A stretch of 64,000 bases of DNA from positions 20,712,489-20,776,488 of the forward strand of contig NC_092572.1 in assembly GCF_037975245.1 (NCBI RefSeq), in the 5' to 3' direction. The position numbers and the translations under genes are program-made. This document shows, piece by piece, positions 12,501 through 27,500 of the stretch. Below the pieces are notes generated by a model. It was not told the origin of the DNA, searched no databases, and saw nothing but the letters and a program-made list of their open reading frames with translations. This DNA comes from Apostichopus japonicus (taxonomy: Eukaryota > Echinodermata > Holothuroidea > Aspidochirotida > Stichopodidae). How positions within the stretch are numbered: the first letter of the stretch is position 1; every line of letters starts with the position of its first letter.

Positions 12501-15500
12501 CTGGTATATTGACTGAGCAAATTCATGGTGTTATCTTCTCACCTGGCTTTCTTGGGGTGGGGGAGGGAGGGGGAGGTGGCTAAGTCATGTCACAGGGGTG
12601 TGAAGATATATTCACAGAGTAGCACACAGGGAGAACGAGTGTATTGACTGACCTGGGGTACATGGTGTTGGTTCTGCCGACCCTCTGGGGCAGTACTCCC
12701 CCTCTTGGCATTGTCCACCGGTGGCATTACTCGGGCAAAAACATGAGACTGAGATATTGTTGTACCCATAGTCGGTCGGTTGGTCTGACCACGCCCCTCG
12801 GATACAATACCAGCCCGGTGCACAAAGGTCTGTGTAGTTTGAGAGTCCAGTAGACCCGCAGTAACTCCCTGAAAGAAAAGAGAAAATCACATCATCGAAA
12901 CAACAATAGGAGTTTGAGAGTCCAGTAGACCAGCAGTACCTCCCTGAAAGAAAGAGAAAATCACATCATCGAATCAACAATAAGAGTTTTAGAGTCCAGT
13001 TGACCCGCAGTAACTCCCTGAAAGAAAGAAAAAATCACATCATCGAAACAACAATAGGAGTTTTAGAGTCCAGTAGACCTGCAGTAACTCCCTGAAAGAA
13101 AGAGAAAATCACATCATCTAATCAACAATAAGAGTTTGAGAGTCCAGTAGACCAGCAGTAACTCCCTGAAAGAAAGAGAAAATCACATCATCGAAACAAC
13201 AATAGGAGTTTGAGAGTCCAGTAGACCAGCAGTAACTCCCTGAAAGAAAGAGAAAATCACATCATCGAAACAACAATAGGAGTTTGAGAGTCCAGTAGAC
13301 CCGCAGTAACTCCCTGAAAGAAAGAGAAAATCACATCATCGAATCAACAATAATAGTTTGAGAGTCCAGTAGACCAGCAGTAACTCCCTGAAAGAAAGAG
13401 AAAATCACATCATCGAAACAACAATAATAGTTTGTGAGTCCAGTAGACCCGCAGTAACTCCCTGAAAGAAAGAGAAAATCACATCATCGAAACAACAATA
13501 AGAGTTTGAGAGTCCAGTAGACCAGCAGTAACTCCCTGAAAGAAAGAGAAAATCACATCATCGAAACAACAATAATAGTTTGTGAGTCCAGTAGACCAGC
13601 AGTACCTCACTGAAAGAAAGAGAAAATCACATCATCGAAACAACAATACTAGTTTGAGAGTCCAGTAGACCAGCAGTAACTCCCTGAAAGAAAGAGAAAA
13701 TCACATCATCGAATCAACAATAAGAGTTTGAGAGTCCAGTAGACCAGCAGTAACTCCCTGAAAGAAAGAGAAAATCACATCATCGAATCAACAATAAGAG
13801 TTTGAGAGTCCAGTAGACCAGCAGTAACTCCCTGAAAGAAAGAGAAAATCACATCATCGAAACAACAATAATAGTTTGTGAGTCCAGTAGACCAGCAGTA
13901 CCTCCCTGAAAGAAAGAGAAAATCACATCATCGAAACAACAATACTAGTTTGTGAGTCCAGTAGACCAGCAGTACCTCCCTGAAAGAAAGAGAAAATCAC
14001 ATCATCGAATCAACAATAAGAGTTTGAGAGTCCAGTTGACCAGCAGTAACTCCCTGAAAGAAAGAGAAAATCACATCATCGAATCAACAATAAGAGTTCG
14101 AGAGTCCAGTTGACCAGCAGTAGCTCCCTGAAAGAAAGAGAAAATCACATCATCGAATCAACAATAAGAGTTCGAGAGTCCAGTTGACCAGCAGTAGCTC
14201 CCTGAAAGAAAGAGAAAATCACATCATCGAAACAACAATAAGAGTTTGAGAGTCCAGTTGACCAGCAGTACCTCCCTGAATGAAAGAGAAAATCACATCA
14301 CCGAATCAACAATAAGAGTTTGAGAGTCCAGTGGACCCGCAGTACCTCCCTGAATGAAAGAGAAAATCACATCATCGAATCAACAATAAGAGTTTGAGAG
14401 TCCAGTTGACCAGCAGTACCTCCCTGAAAGAAAGAAAAAATCACATCATCGAAACAACAATAAGAGTTTGAGAGTCCAGTTGACCAGCAGTACCTCCCTG
14501 AAAGAAAGAGAAAATCACATCATCGAAACAACAATAAGAGTTTGAGAGTCCAGTAGACCAGCAGTAACTCCCTGAAAGAAAGAGAAAATCACATCACCGA
14601 AACAACAATAAGAGTTTGAGAGTCCAGTTGACCAGCAGTACCTCCCTGAAAGAAAGAGAAAATCACATCACCGAATCAACAATAAGAGTTTGAGAGTCCA
14701 GTAGACCAGCAGTAACTCCCTGAAAGAAAGAGAAAATCACATCATCGAAACAACAATAGGAGTTTGAGAGTCCAGTAGACCAGCAGTAACTCCCTGAATG
14801 AAAGAGAAAATCACATCATCGAATCAACAATAAGAGTTTGAGAGTCCAGTAGACCAGCAGTACCTCCCTGAAAGAAAGAGAAAATCACATCATCGAATCA
14901 ACAATAAGAGTTTGAGAGTCCAGTAGACCAGCAGTACCTCCCTGAATGAAAGAGAAAATCACATCATCGAAACAACAATAGGAGTTTGAGAGTCCAGTAG
15001 ACCAGCAGTACCTCCCTGAATGAAAGAGAAAATCACATCATCGAAACAACAATAGGAGTTTTAGAGTCCAGTGGACCTGCAGTAACTCCTCAAAAGAAAG
15101 AAAAACAAATCACATCATCGAAACAACAATAGGAGTTTTAGAGTCCAGTAGACCAGCAGTACCTCCCTGAATTAAAGAGAAAATCACATCATCGAAACAA
15201 CAATAGGAGTTTTAGAGTCCAGTGGACCTGCAGTAACTCCTCAAAAGAAAGAAAAACAAATCACATCATCGAAACAACAATAGGAGTTTTAGAGTCCAGT
15301 AGACCAGCAGTACCTCCCTGAAAGAAAGAGAAAATCACATCATCGAAACAACAATAGGAGTTTGAGAGTCCAGTAGACCAGCAGTACCTCCCTGAATGAA
15401 AGAGAAAATCACATCATCGAAACAACAATAGGAGTTTTAGAGTCCAGTGGACCTGCAGTAACTCCTCAAAAGAAAGAAAAACAAATCACATCATCGAAAC

Positions 15501-18500
15501 AACAATAGGAGTTTTAGAGTCCAGTAGACCAGCAGTACCTCCCTGAAAGAAAGAGAAAATCACATCATCGAAACAACAATAGGAGTTTGAGAGTCCAGTA
15601 GACCAGCAGTACCTCCCTGAATGAAAGAGAAAATCACATCATCGAAACAACAATAGGAGTTTGAGAGTCCAGTAGACCAGCAGTACCTCCCTGAAAAGAA
15701 AGAGAAAATCACATCATCGAAACAACAATAGGAGTTTTAGAGTCCAGTAGACCAGCAGTAACTCCCTGAAAGAAAGAGAAAATCACATCATCGAAACAAC
15801 AATAAGAGTTTGAGAGTCCAGTAGACCAGCAGTACCTCCCTGAATGAAAGAGAAAATCACATCATCGAAACAACAATAGGAGTTTGACAGTCCAGTAGAC
15901 CAGCAGTACCTCCCTGAATTAAAGAGAAAATCACATCATCGAAACAACAATAGGAGTTTTAGAGTCCAGTGGACCAGCAGTACCTCCCTGAATGAAAGAG
16001 AAAATCACATCATCGAAACAACAATAGGAGTTTTAGAGTCCAGTGGACCTGCAGTAACTCCTCAAAAGAAAGAAAAACAAATCACATCATCGAAACAACA
16101 ATAGGAGTTTGAGAGTCCAGTAGACCAGCAGTACCTCCCTGAAAGAAAGAGAAAATCACATCATCGAAACAACAATAGGAGTTTGAGAGTCCAGTAGACC
16201 AGCAGTACCTCCCTGAATGAAAGAGAAAATCACATCATCGAAACAACAATAGGAGTTTTAGAGTCCAGTAGACCAGCAGTAACTCCCTGAAAGAAAAGAG
16301 AAAATCACATCATCGAAACAACAATAAGAGTTTGAGAGTCCAGTGGACCTGCAGTACCTCCCTGAATGAAAGAGAAAATCACATCATCGAAACAACAATA
16401 GGAGTTTTAGAGTCCAGTAGACCAGCAGTACCTCCCTGAATGAAAGAGAAAATCACATCATCGAAACAACAATAGGAGTTTGACAGTCCAGTAGACCAGC
16501 AGTACCTCCCTGAATTAAAGAGAAAATCACATCATCGAAACAACAATAGGAGTTTTAGAGTCCAGTGGACCAGCAGTACCTCCCTGAATGAAAGAGAAAA
16601 TCACATCATCGAAACAACAATAGGAGTTTTAGAGTCCAGTGGACCTGCAGTAACTCCTCAAAAGAAAGAAAAACAAATCACATCATCGAAACAACAATAG
16701 GAGTTTGAGAGTCCAGTAGACCAGCAGTACCTCCCTGAAAGAAAGAGAAAATCACATCATCGAAACAACAATAGGAGTTTGAGAGTCCAGTAGACCAGCA
16801 GTACCTCCCTGAATGAAAGAGAAAATCACATCATCGAAACAACAATAGGAGTTTTAGAGTCCAGTAGACCAGCAGTAACTCCCTGAAAGAAAAGAGAAAA
16901 TCACATCATCGAAACAACAATAAGAGTTTGAGAGTCCAGTGGACCTGCAGTACCTCCCTGAATGAAAGAGAAAATCACATCATCGAAACAACAATAGGAG
17001 TTTTAGAGTCCAGTGGACCTGCAGTAACTCCTCAAAAGAAAGAAAAACAAATCACATCATCGAAACAACAATAGGAGTTTGAGAGTCCAGTGGACCTGCA
17101 GTACCTCCCTGAATGAAAGAGAAAATCACATCATCGAAACAACAATAGGAGTTTTAGAGTCCAGTGGACCTGCAGTAACTCCTCAAAAGAAAGAAAAACA
17201 AATCACATCATCGAAACAACAATAGGAGTTTGAGAGTCCGGTAGACCCGCAATATCCAGTAGATCAACAATAAGAAAAAAGGCAGAAAATACTTTAAAAA
17301 ATAGATGAATATAACCATGTTTGATCAAATCAAATATTCAACAAACAAAAAACATCATGAAAAATTGATCTTTTGTTTGACTGATTTATGACTTGAAATA
17401 TGATCTTTTCAAGCTTCAGACGAATATTAAATATTTGCCTTACCAGGAGGGCAGGGTTCACAATCTCCAAGGGCCTGTTCCCCTTCATCTTGGTTATAGT
17501 AACCAGCAGGGCAGGGGTACTCGGTAGGGTAAGAGGTGCCTGTCGGGCAGTAGTGCCCTGAGGGACAAGGAGTATCGGCATAGGCGGTAGCATTCTCTGG
17601 ACACCAGTATCTGAATTTAATCCATAAAGTAAAGTAGAGGATAAATATGTATAAGAGTTGTTGATTCAGAATTACTGATGAAATCATTTATAATACTCTG
17701 ACATTTCTGAATGTTAAGTAGTAGTGGGAACATGAATACCAAATCCCAGGAATGTTTCTTATTATACAGGATGTATGTAAAAAAGAGAAGTAAAATTTGT
17801 TGTTTCTAGATGGTTAAAAATGTAAATAAATATCTCGGTAATCGATTCAATGACAGTCAAAGATAGCTGTATCCGTCTAATTTCTTCTATATTTGCTGCA
17901 AATAGCCAGTTTTGTCAGTAGATTCAGGCATTCTTATAATGCTGGGTGACACAAAATTCACTTTATTCACAATGCAGGGACTGAACAGTTCAAATCTCAA
18001 ATACCATTACGATGCACGGATACAACTTGGTTTATACCAAAAACTCCAGTTCTCAACAGAAGCAGGTCACTTCGCCCAACAACCATTTCGCCCAACTGCC
18101 ATTTCGCCCAACCTTACCATTTCGCCCAACCAGCCTGGTCATTTAGCCCAACCAGCCTGGTCATTTCGCCCAACCAGCCTGGTCATTTCGCCCAACCAGC
18201 CTGGTCATTTCGCCCAACCTTGATTAAATATTATACTTCAAAAGGAAACGTTCGGGAATTGTTAATGTTACGGGATACGAATCGAATATTAAGGAAACTT
18301 AAGGATGGATCAGTGTTTTAGGGGTTAGGTTTGATAGGTTTGATAGTAAACGTTCGAATAATAAGGAATGTTAAAGAAACTTGAAGTCCTTTAGTTTGTA
18401 TAACAGTGTTTTTAAATATATTACATATGTGATTACATATGTGGTTACATTGATACAGTGGTTACATTGATTAAATATAGTACTTCAATATTACGGATGT

Positions 18501-21500
18501 ACCCGTACGGGTTTTATATTTTACTTTTTTTTCAATTTAATGGAAACGTTCGGGAATTGTTAGTAATGTAAAGTAAGTGTAATACTACAACCCAACATAA
18601 ATCAAATTGAACTAGTGAAATAGAAATGGTGATATTATTCCTCACCGATTCCCCTTTGTTTGTATAATAATATAACTTCCATTGCATGCGTAACCGCCTA
18701 GTGTAAGTAGTGTAATCCTCCCATTATACCTGAAATAACCGTTCAGACTCCGATCGATATCGAGCGGGTCTCACTTTATTTACCTACCATGAAGTAACAT
18801 AACCCAAAAAAAATCAAATTGAACTAGTGAAATAGAAAAAGTAATATTATTCTGACTGAATATTAGTAAAAAAAGGTTGGGCGAAATGACCAGGCTGGTT
18901 GGGCGAAATGACCAGGCTGGTTGGGCGAAATGGCAGTTGGGCGAAATGGTTGTTGGGCGAAGTGACCAGCAAGCGTTCTCAACATAGCATGGCAAGCATC
19001 ACTTTCAAGATATTGATACCTTAATTAAAGCAGCAAACTCTAAAACTAGGCTATCAATTTGCTGATACTACATTCAAATACTTCTAAAATTAACCAACCC
19101 TGTCTCCATCATACCTCATAGAGCACACATTATGAGGCAAAGCGATTGTACCCAAAAGAACTACTCAAAGGTAACTAATACCCTTTACTCACAGTCCAGA
19201 CATTCGTATGTTACAGGACACATGCTTTAACCCTTATATAAGACTATGATAGATTGGTTTTCACCACAAGTACTTTCAAATGTTATCTAACCCCTGCCTC
19301 ATAGCTTACAAAGGTAACTAATACCCTTTACTCACAGTCCAGACATTCGTATGTTACAGGACACATGCTTTAACCGTTATTATAAGACAACCATAGAGTG
19401 GTTTTCACCAAAAGTACTTTTCAAAAGTGATTTAACCCCTGCCTCACAGCTTACATAGTTATTCATATGTTATATGTAATATATTTAAGCATATTTTTTA
19501 TATAAATCGAAATGCAAAACCATGGTTTCTACAACAAGTACTTTTCAAAAGTGATCGAACCCCTGCCTCATAGCTTAAAATAGTTATTCATATGTTATAG
19601 GTAATATATTTGAGCATATTTTTTATATAAAAGCAAAATGCAATACCATGGATTCTACCACAGGTACTTATCAAAAGTGATCGAACCCCTGCCTCACAGC
19701 TTAGATAGTTATTCATATGTTATAGGTAATATATTTAAGCATATTTTTTTATATAAAAGCAAACTGCAATACCATGGTTTCTACCACAAAGTACTTTTCA
19801 AATGTAACTTATGTATGAGACAGCTTGGACATTAAGACACACCTTAAAAGCATTATATAGAACACAACACAGTGCACACTGTGAGGTCCACAGGTTTTGG
19901 TAATTTTTTAAAAGAATATTAAAAAAGTAACTGACCCTGCCTCACAGTCCAGACATTCATATTGTGCCTCCAATGGGTTGTAAGTACCAGCTGCACAACC
20001 AAGAGGAAACGAGGTCCCGTTGGGACAATAGTGGCCAGCAGGACAGGGCCCACTGGTACTATCCTCTAGGGGGTTGTTTGGGTCCTTGGCACCTCTCAGG
20101 CAGAAGAAACCAGCATAGCATGGACCAGTCGGAGCTGTCAGTCCCTCCTCCTCACAGTACTGGCCATACAGGCAAGGAGTGCACTCACTCTGTTGATAGC
20201 AAGGCAATGCGTAGAAAAGGTAACCAATCAGTTTAAATGTGGTGGTTGTGCTTGCAACATTAAAGCATCCCACCGTACAGTACTGGCCGTACAGGCAAGG
20301 AGTGCACTCACTCTGCTGATATCAAGGCAATGCGTAGGGAAAGGAAACCAATCAGTTTAAATGGGGTGGTTGTGCTTGCCACATTAAAGCATCCCACCGT
20401 ACTAAAACTGAGCATTGAACACTTTTGTATATGAAACGTGGCATGTTTTCTACTTCATGGAAGAAAAAGTACTACCAAAAAGAGAAAACAGATATGACCA
20501 ATTAACTAGCTTAGCTCACCTAACACATTCACTGCAGAAGTACCAAGACCTAGGATATATTGACATTTACAAATAGAAATTCATGACGATGATTTTGTTT
20601 CCATTGAAGGGTGAATCACCTTTTGGGGCACGAGTGATAGATAGATGATGTATGATAAGAGGCCAAGAGCATGTTTTTGGTCCCTTGTTACAAAGAGCTG
20701 GCTGTAACCTTACAGGTACTCATAATTCCATCACAATACATACATACATAAACATATTTATATAGCGCCTTTCCCAAATGCTCAAAGTGCATTACAGCAA
20801 CAGTTCAAATAGAAAAACCAGAATTAAAATAAGGAAAAATAATAAGTCTTAAGATGAGCCTTAAATGCATTTACCGATGGTGCAAAGCTCACATCAGAAG
20901 GAAGATTATTATAAAGATGTGAAGCAATAGCAGCAAAAAGACCGATCACCATATCTGGTACAAGTTCTGGGGGATTTGAGCAAATGCTTACCCTCAGACC
21001 TCAGCCCCGGTCTGGGTTCATAATGGTGTACAGAATCAACAATGTAAGCAATACCACCCCGCAAAACCTTAAACAGTACCAGCATAATTTAAACTGGACC
21101 CGGTACCTCACCGGAAGCCAATGTAGGTGTTATAAAAGAGGTGTGATATGGACATGTTTTGGAGAACGAGACACTATCGGGCAGTCGTATTCAAAACACG
21201 TTGTATTGGTTTCAAAGTAGAATCAGGAAGGCCGGCCAAGAGTGAGTTACAGTTACAATAATTGTAAGCATTCAAAACAAACTGTTTTCATTTAAGAGTG
21301 CAGACATATGAACTTGTTACTCACGGAATTGGTCAGTTTGGTGTCGTTACTGAAAGTACCCCGTGGACAGTTCTGTGGGGTTGATGTTCCCTCGGGACAA
21401 TAATGGCCCTCGGGACAAGGTCCAGCAATACCTTGACAACGGAAGAGAAACAAGTCATACTCCCATTACTTGTGATAAATATGACACAAGAGTTAGAAAA

Positions 21501-24500
21501 ACTTCCTTATATCTTACAAATCTGTAAGATATTTGTAATATCATTGTAAAAATCAAAATCATTTAGTTAAATATGGAAGCTAACTCCTGCATACCTGTGT
21601 GCTCGTTAGTAATGGGCTGCATCATAGCATGTCAACATATCATTCCTCATATCCCATTTTTCTCAGAACTTGGTGTTTTAAGTATTCTATGTAGTTAGGC
21701 AATTTCAATTCAATGTGAGCTTTATGATAGTATGTAATATACTTTGCCCATGGTGTTATACCCTTGTAGTTGTAATAATTCCATCGCACTGATGTAACAC
21801 CACTCATTAGATTAAATATGTTTTCAATCAATTCCTTCTATTGAAAGTTGTTAATAGTTGTAGGATACTGTCAAATGTACATCACGCCTTGTTGTATTGC
21901 TATTCTTTATCTCTTTGCTACCAATTCTGTTAAGAGGGAGCTGCCTATAATATAATGACAATGACAACAATTTATTTCAAGCAATTGTGTACAGAACATG
22001 AATGTTTAACAAAGTATAAAAGAATATTTTGTTATACAATACAATCTAGAGAGACAAGTACAAAGAAAAAAAACAAAAAAAACCTTCATCATATTAATTG
22101 ATATACAATATTTAAGCTATACAAATGCATGGGAAAGGAGAAAAAAAGGAGCGCAATGCTTATAGAACGTTTTCCTCGTTTGAATATAATAAATATATAC
22201 ATATACTGGAGAGAAATTGGTGAAAACAAAACAAAACTCCAAAACAAAAATTAAAAATTAAAAATAATTTAAGCATCTGGCATTGTCAGCTCTCCTCCAC
22301 TTGTTTTGGTATTGATACTTTGTTCCATCCTTGTTGATTTTTTTCACACAAGTGGGGAAAAAGAATTGAATAAGTTCTGTTGCAGATCCTCAAAAATCAG
22401 TAAAAAGGTTGCCATTTTGTTGTCAGACAATTGATACTCTAAAATGTAAAAACTTTGAAGAGAGCAAAATCATTTTTGGGCTCAGAACAGGATTTGAATC
22501 TGTGAATCTGTGATAGGAATGAACTAGGGCTGGATAGCTCCGTTGATTGAGATCTGGAACCTTGTGGTCACTGGTTCCAATCCCATTGTAACCAAACACG
22601 TCTTTGCTTTTTTTCAAATTGTTTTATAAACTCCTCAGTCAGTTTTCTGTGTTTTTCTTAAATTTAGTGAGATATCTCTAAAGGTACTCAGGACTAGCTG
22701 TAACAAAGTAAGACCATGTTACCGTGGAGAATCTATAGCCACCCATGATCTCTTTTTGGACTACTGGGGTGTAATTTAACATTTTTTAGAGTACCCATGT
22801 ACCCATGTATCAACATCACACACAAGATACACTTTCTTTTTAACCAGTCAAGGGAGCATTTACACCCAGTAATTTCTTGATCCTTGTCGGGTGTGACAGT
22901 AAAGGTTTCTAAGGATAGCATCACATCATGTCCACAACCTGTTGAAGATGGGTTATTCGCTTCTCACCTTTGTACGATACTTCAGGAGTGGATGTATCAG
23001 ACCCTTCTGTACAGTAATAACCAGCAGCACAGTCACCAGTCTCAGCAGTAGCATTGACCTCAGAGCAAAACATCCCCGGTGTACAGACGGTACATTCAGT
23101 TTCATTAGAGAGACCAAGCTGGTTACTGAACGTACCAGTCGGGCAAGGCTGAAGGTCAAAACCTGTTCCCTCTGGACAATAGAAACCTAAAAACGTGACA
23201 AAAAATTGACAAATGAAGACACTATATTTCATGTTCACATACCAGATAAAGATACTTTATGTTCACATATGATGTGGGCGTACTTCAAAGTAAACAACAG
23301 GTACACCTACCAAGTATGCACACTTCTGATTCACATGCCAAATGAACGCACTTTAGGTTCACCTAATATGTAGGCATACTTCAGGTTCACATAACCAGGG
23401 CAGTATACTTCAGGTTCAAATATAACATTAGCAAGACTTTAGTTTCACATATCAAAATTGTCTATACTTATATAATTATGCTTCAGATTTCACTTACCAG
23501 GTAAGCATACTTCAGGTTCATATCACATATCAAAATAGTATATACTTATATATGTATGCCTTCAGATTTCACTTACCAGGTAAGCATACTTCAGGTTCAT
23601 ATCACATATCAAAATAGTATATACTTATATAAGTATGCTTCAGATTTCACTTACCAGGTAAGCATACTTCAGGTTCATATCACATATCAAAATAGCATAT
23701 ACTTATATAAGTATGCTTCAGATTTCACTTACCAGGTAAGCATACTTCAGGTTCATATCACATATCAAAATAGCATATACTTATATAAGTATGCTTCAGA
23801 TTTCACTTACCAGGTAAGCATACTTCAGGTTCATATCACATATCAAAATAGCATATACTTATATAAGTATGCTTCAGATTTCACTTACCAGGTAAGCATA
23901 CTTCAGGTTCATATCACATATCAAAATAGCATATACTTATATAAGTATGCTTCAGATTTCACTTACCAGGTAAGCATACTTCAGGTTCATATCCAGTTTG
24001 GCAGTAAAATCCCGCCGGGCAGACATCGCACTCACTGCGGTGTGTGGTAGTTGTGTATGTCCCTGCCTCACAGGGCATGGGAGAAGTGGTCTGCCCCGGA
24101 CAATAGTGGCCATCGGTACATGGATCCCCCGTAACTCCACCGTTCTCTGGAGTCGGTGTGGTCGAGTTGGACAGACAGTAGTATCTACAACAGTGAAAGA
24201 TGTTTGAAGCTTTGACTGTATTCTAAGCTATAGACCATAAGATGGTCAACAGGTATAAAGATCAACTACATCAAGGGTATCTCAGTAGGTAGCGAGCATC
24301 CCCTTTTAAGCTTGACTGTATTCTAAGCTATAGCCCATAAGATGGTCCACAGGTATCAAGATCAACTTCATCAAGAGTATCTGAATAGGTAGCGAACATC
24401 AACTTTTAAGCTTGACTGTATTCAAAGCTATAGACCATAACATTGTCAACAGGTATAAAGATCAACTACATCAAGGGTATCTCAGTAGGTAGAGAACATC

Positions 24501-27500
24501 AACTTTTAAGCTTGACTGTATTCAAAGCTTTAGACCAAAGACTATAAGATTGTCAACAGGTATCAAGATCAACTACATCAAGGGTATCTGAGTAGGTAGC
24601 GAGCATCCCCTTTTAAGCTTGACTGTATTCAAAGCTATAGCCCATAAGATGGTCCACAGGTATCAAGATCAACTTCATCAAGAGTATCTGAATAGGTAGC
24701 GAACATCAACTTTTAAGCTTGACTGTATTCAAAGCTATAGACCATAACATTGTCAACAGGTATAAAGATCAACTACATCAAGGGTATCTCAGTAGGTAGA
24801 GAACATCAACTTTTAAGCTTGACTGTATTCAAAGCTTTAGACCAAAGACTATAAGATTGTCAACAGGTATCAAGATCAACTACATCAAGGGTATCTGAGT
24901 AGGTAGCGAGCATCCCCTTTTAAGCTTGACTGTATTCAAAGCTATAGCCCATAAGATGGTCCACAGGTATCAAGATCAACTTCATCAAGAGTATCTGAAT
25001 AGGTAGCGAACATCAACTTTTAAGCTTGACTGTATTCAAAGCTATAGACCATAACATTGTCAACAGGTATCAAGATCAACTACATCAAGGGTATCTCAGT
25101 AGGTAGAGAACATCAACTTTTAAGCTTGACTGTATTCAAAGCTACAGACCATAACATTGTCAACAGGTATAAAGATCAACTACATCAAGGGTATCTCAGT
25201 AGGTAGAGAACATCAACTTTTAAGCTTGACTGTATTCAAAGCTTTAGACCAAAGACTATAAGATTGTCAACAGGTATCAAGATCAACTACATCAAGGGTA
25301 TCTGAATAGGTAGCGAACATCAACTTTTAAGCTTGACTGTATTCAAAGCTACAGACCATAACATTGTCAACAGGTATAAAGATCAACTACATCAAGGGTA
25401 TCTCAGTAGGTAGAGAACATCAACTTTTAAGCTTGACTGTATTCAAAGCTTTAGACCAAAGACTATAAGATTGTCAACAGGTATCAAGATCAACTACATC
25501 AAGGGTATCTGAATAGGTAGCGAACATCAACTTTTAAGCTTGACTGTATTCAAAGCTATAGACCATAACATTGTCAACAGGTATAAAGATCAACTACATC
25601 AAGGGTATCTCAGTAGGTAGTGAACATCAACTTTTAAGCTTGACTGTATTCAAAGCTTTAGACCAAAGACTATAAGATTGTCAACAGGTATCAAGATCAA
25701 CTACATCAAGGGTATCTGAATAGGTAGCGAACATCAACTTTTAAGCTTGACTGTATTCAAAGCTATAGACCATAACATTGTCAACAGGTATAAAGATCAA
25801 CTACATCAAGGGTATCTCAGTAGGTAGAGAACATCAACTTTTAAGCTTGACTGTATTCAAAGCTTTAGACCAAAGACTATAAGATTGTCAACAGGTATCA
25901 AGATCAACTACATCAAGGGTATCTGAGTAGGTAGCGAGCATCCCCTTTTAAGCTTGACTGTATTCAAAGCTATAGCCCATAAGATGGTCCACAGGTATCA
26001 AGATCAACTTCATCAAGAGTATCTGAATAGGTAGCGAACATCAACTTTTAAGCTTGACTGTATTCAAAGCTATAGACCATAACATTGTCAACAGGTATAA
26101 AGATCAACTACATCAAGGGTATCTCAGTAGGTAGAGAACATCAACTTTTAAGCTTGACTGTATTCAAAGCTTTAGACCAAAGACTATAAGATTGTCAACA
26201 GGTATCAAGATCAACTACATCAAGGGTATCTGAGTAGGTAGCGAGCATCCCCTTTTAAGCTTGACTGTATTCAAAGCTATAGCCCATAAGATGGTCAACA
26301 GGTATCCAGATCAACTACATCAAGAGTATCTGAATAGGTAGCGAACATCAACTTTTAAGCTTGACTGTATTCAAAGCTATAGACCATAACATTGTCAACA
26401 GGTATCAAGATCAACTACATCAAGGGTATCTGAGTAGGTAGCGAGCATCCCCTTTTAAGCTTGACTGTATTCAAAGCTATAGCCCATAAGATGGTCAACA
26501 GGTATCCAGATCAACTACATCAAGAGTATCTGAATAGGTAGCGAACATCAACTTTTAAGCTTGACTGTATTCAAAGCTATAGACCAAAGACTATAAGATG
26601 GTCAACAGGTATAAAGATCAACTACATCAAGGATATCTCAGTAGGTAGTGAACATCAACTTTTAAGCTTGACTGTATTCAAAGCTATAGACCAAAGACTA
26701 TAAGATTGTCAACAGGTATCAAGATCAACTACATCAAGGGTATCTCAGTAGGTAGAGAACATCAACTTTTAAGTGTTACTGTATTCAAAGCTACAGACCA
26801 AAGACTATAAGATGGTCCACAGGTATCCAGATCAACTACATCAAGGGTATCTCAGTAGGTAGTGAACATCAACTTTTAAGCTTGACTGTATTCAAAGCTT
26901 TAGACCAAAGACTATAAGATTGTCAACAGGTATCAAGATCAACTACATCAAGGGTATCTCAGTAGGTAGAGAACATCAACTTTTAAGTGTTACTGTATTC
27001 AAAGCTACAGACCAAAGACTATAAGATGGTCCACAGGTATCCAGATCAACTACATCAAGGGTATCTCAGTAGGTAGTGAACATCAACTTTTAAGCTTGAC
27101 TGTATTCAAAGCTTTAGACCAAAGACTATAAGATTGTCAACAGGTATCAAGATCAACTACATCAAGGGTATCTGAGTAGGTAGCGAGCATCCCCTTTTAA
27201 GCTTGACTGTATTCAAAGCTATAGCCCATAAGATGGTCAACAGGTATCCAGATCAACTACATCAAGAGTATCTGAATAGGTAGCGAACATCAACTTTTAA
27301 GCTTGACTGTATTCAAAGCTATAGACCAAAGACTATAAGATGGTCAACAGGTATAAAGATCAACTACATCAAGGATATCTCAGTAGGTAGTGAACATCAA
27401 CTTTTAAGCTTGACTGTATTCAAAGCTATAGACCAAAGACTATAAGATTGTCAACAGGTATCAAGATCAACTACATCAAGGGTATCTCAGTAGGTAGAGA

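Noticed and set aside
12835-17262. CRISPR-like appearance of regularly spaced repeats
   Set aside because: Units are head to tail with no unique spacers, contain eukaryotic splice signals, and sit in an intron.
23556-24050. 164-codon + strand open frame with a perfect 26-residue repeat
   Set aside because: It is the antisense of the e37 donor array (78 bp is a multiple of 3, so any open unit stays open).
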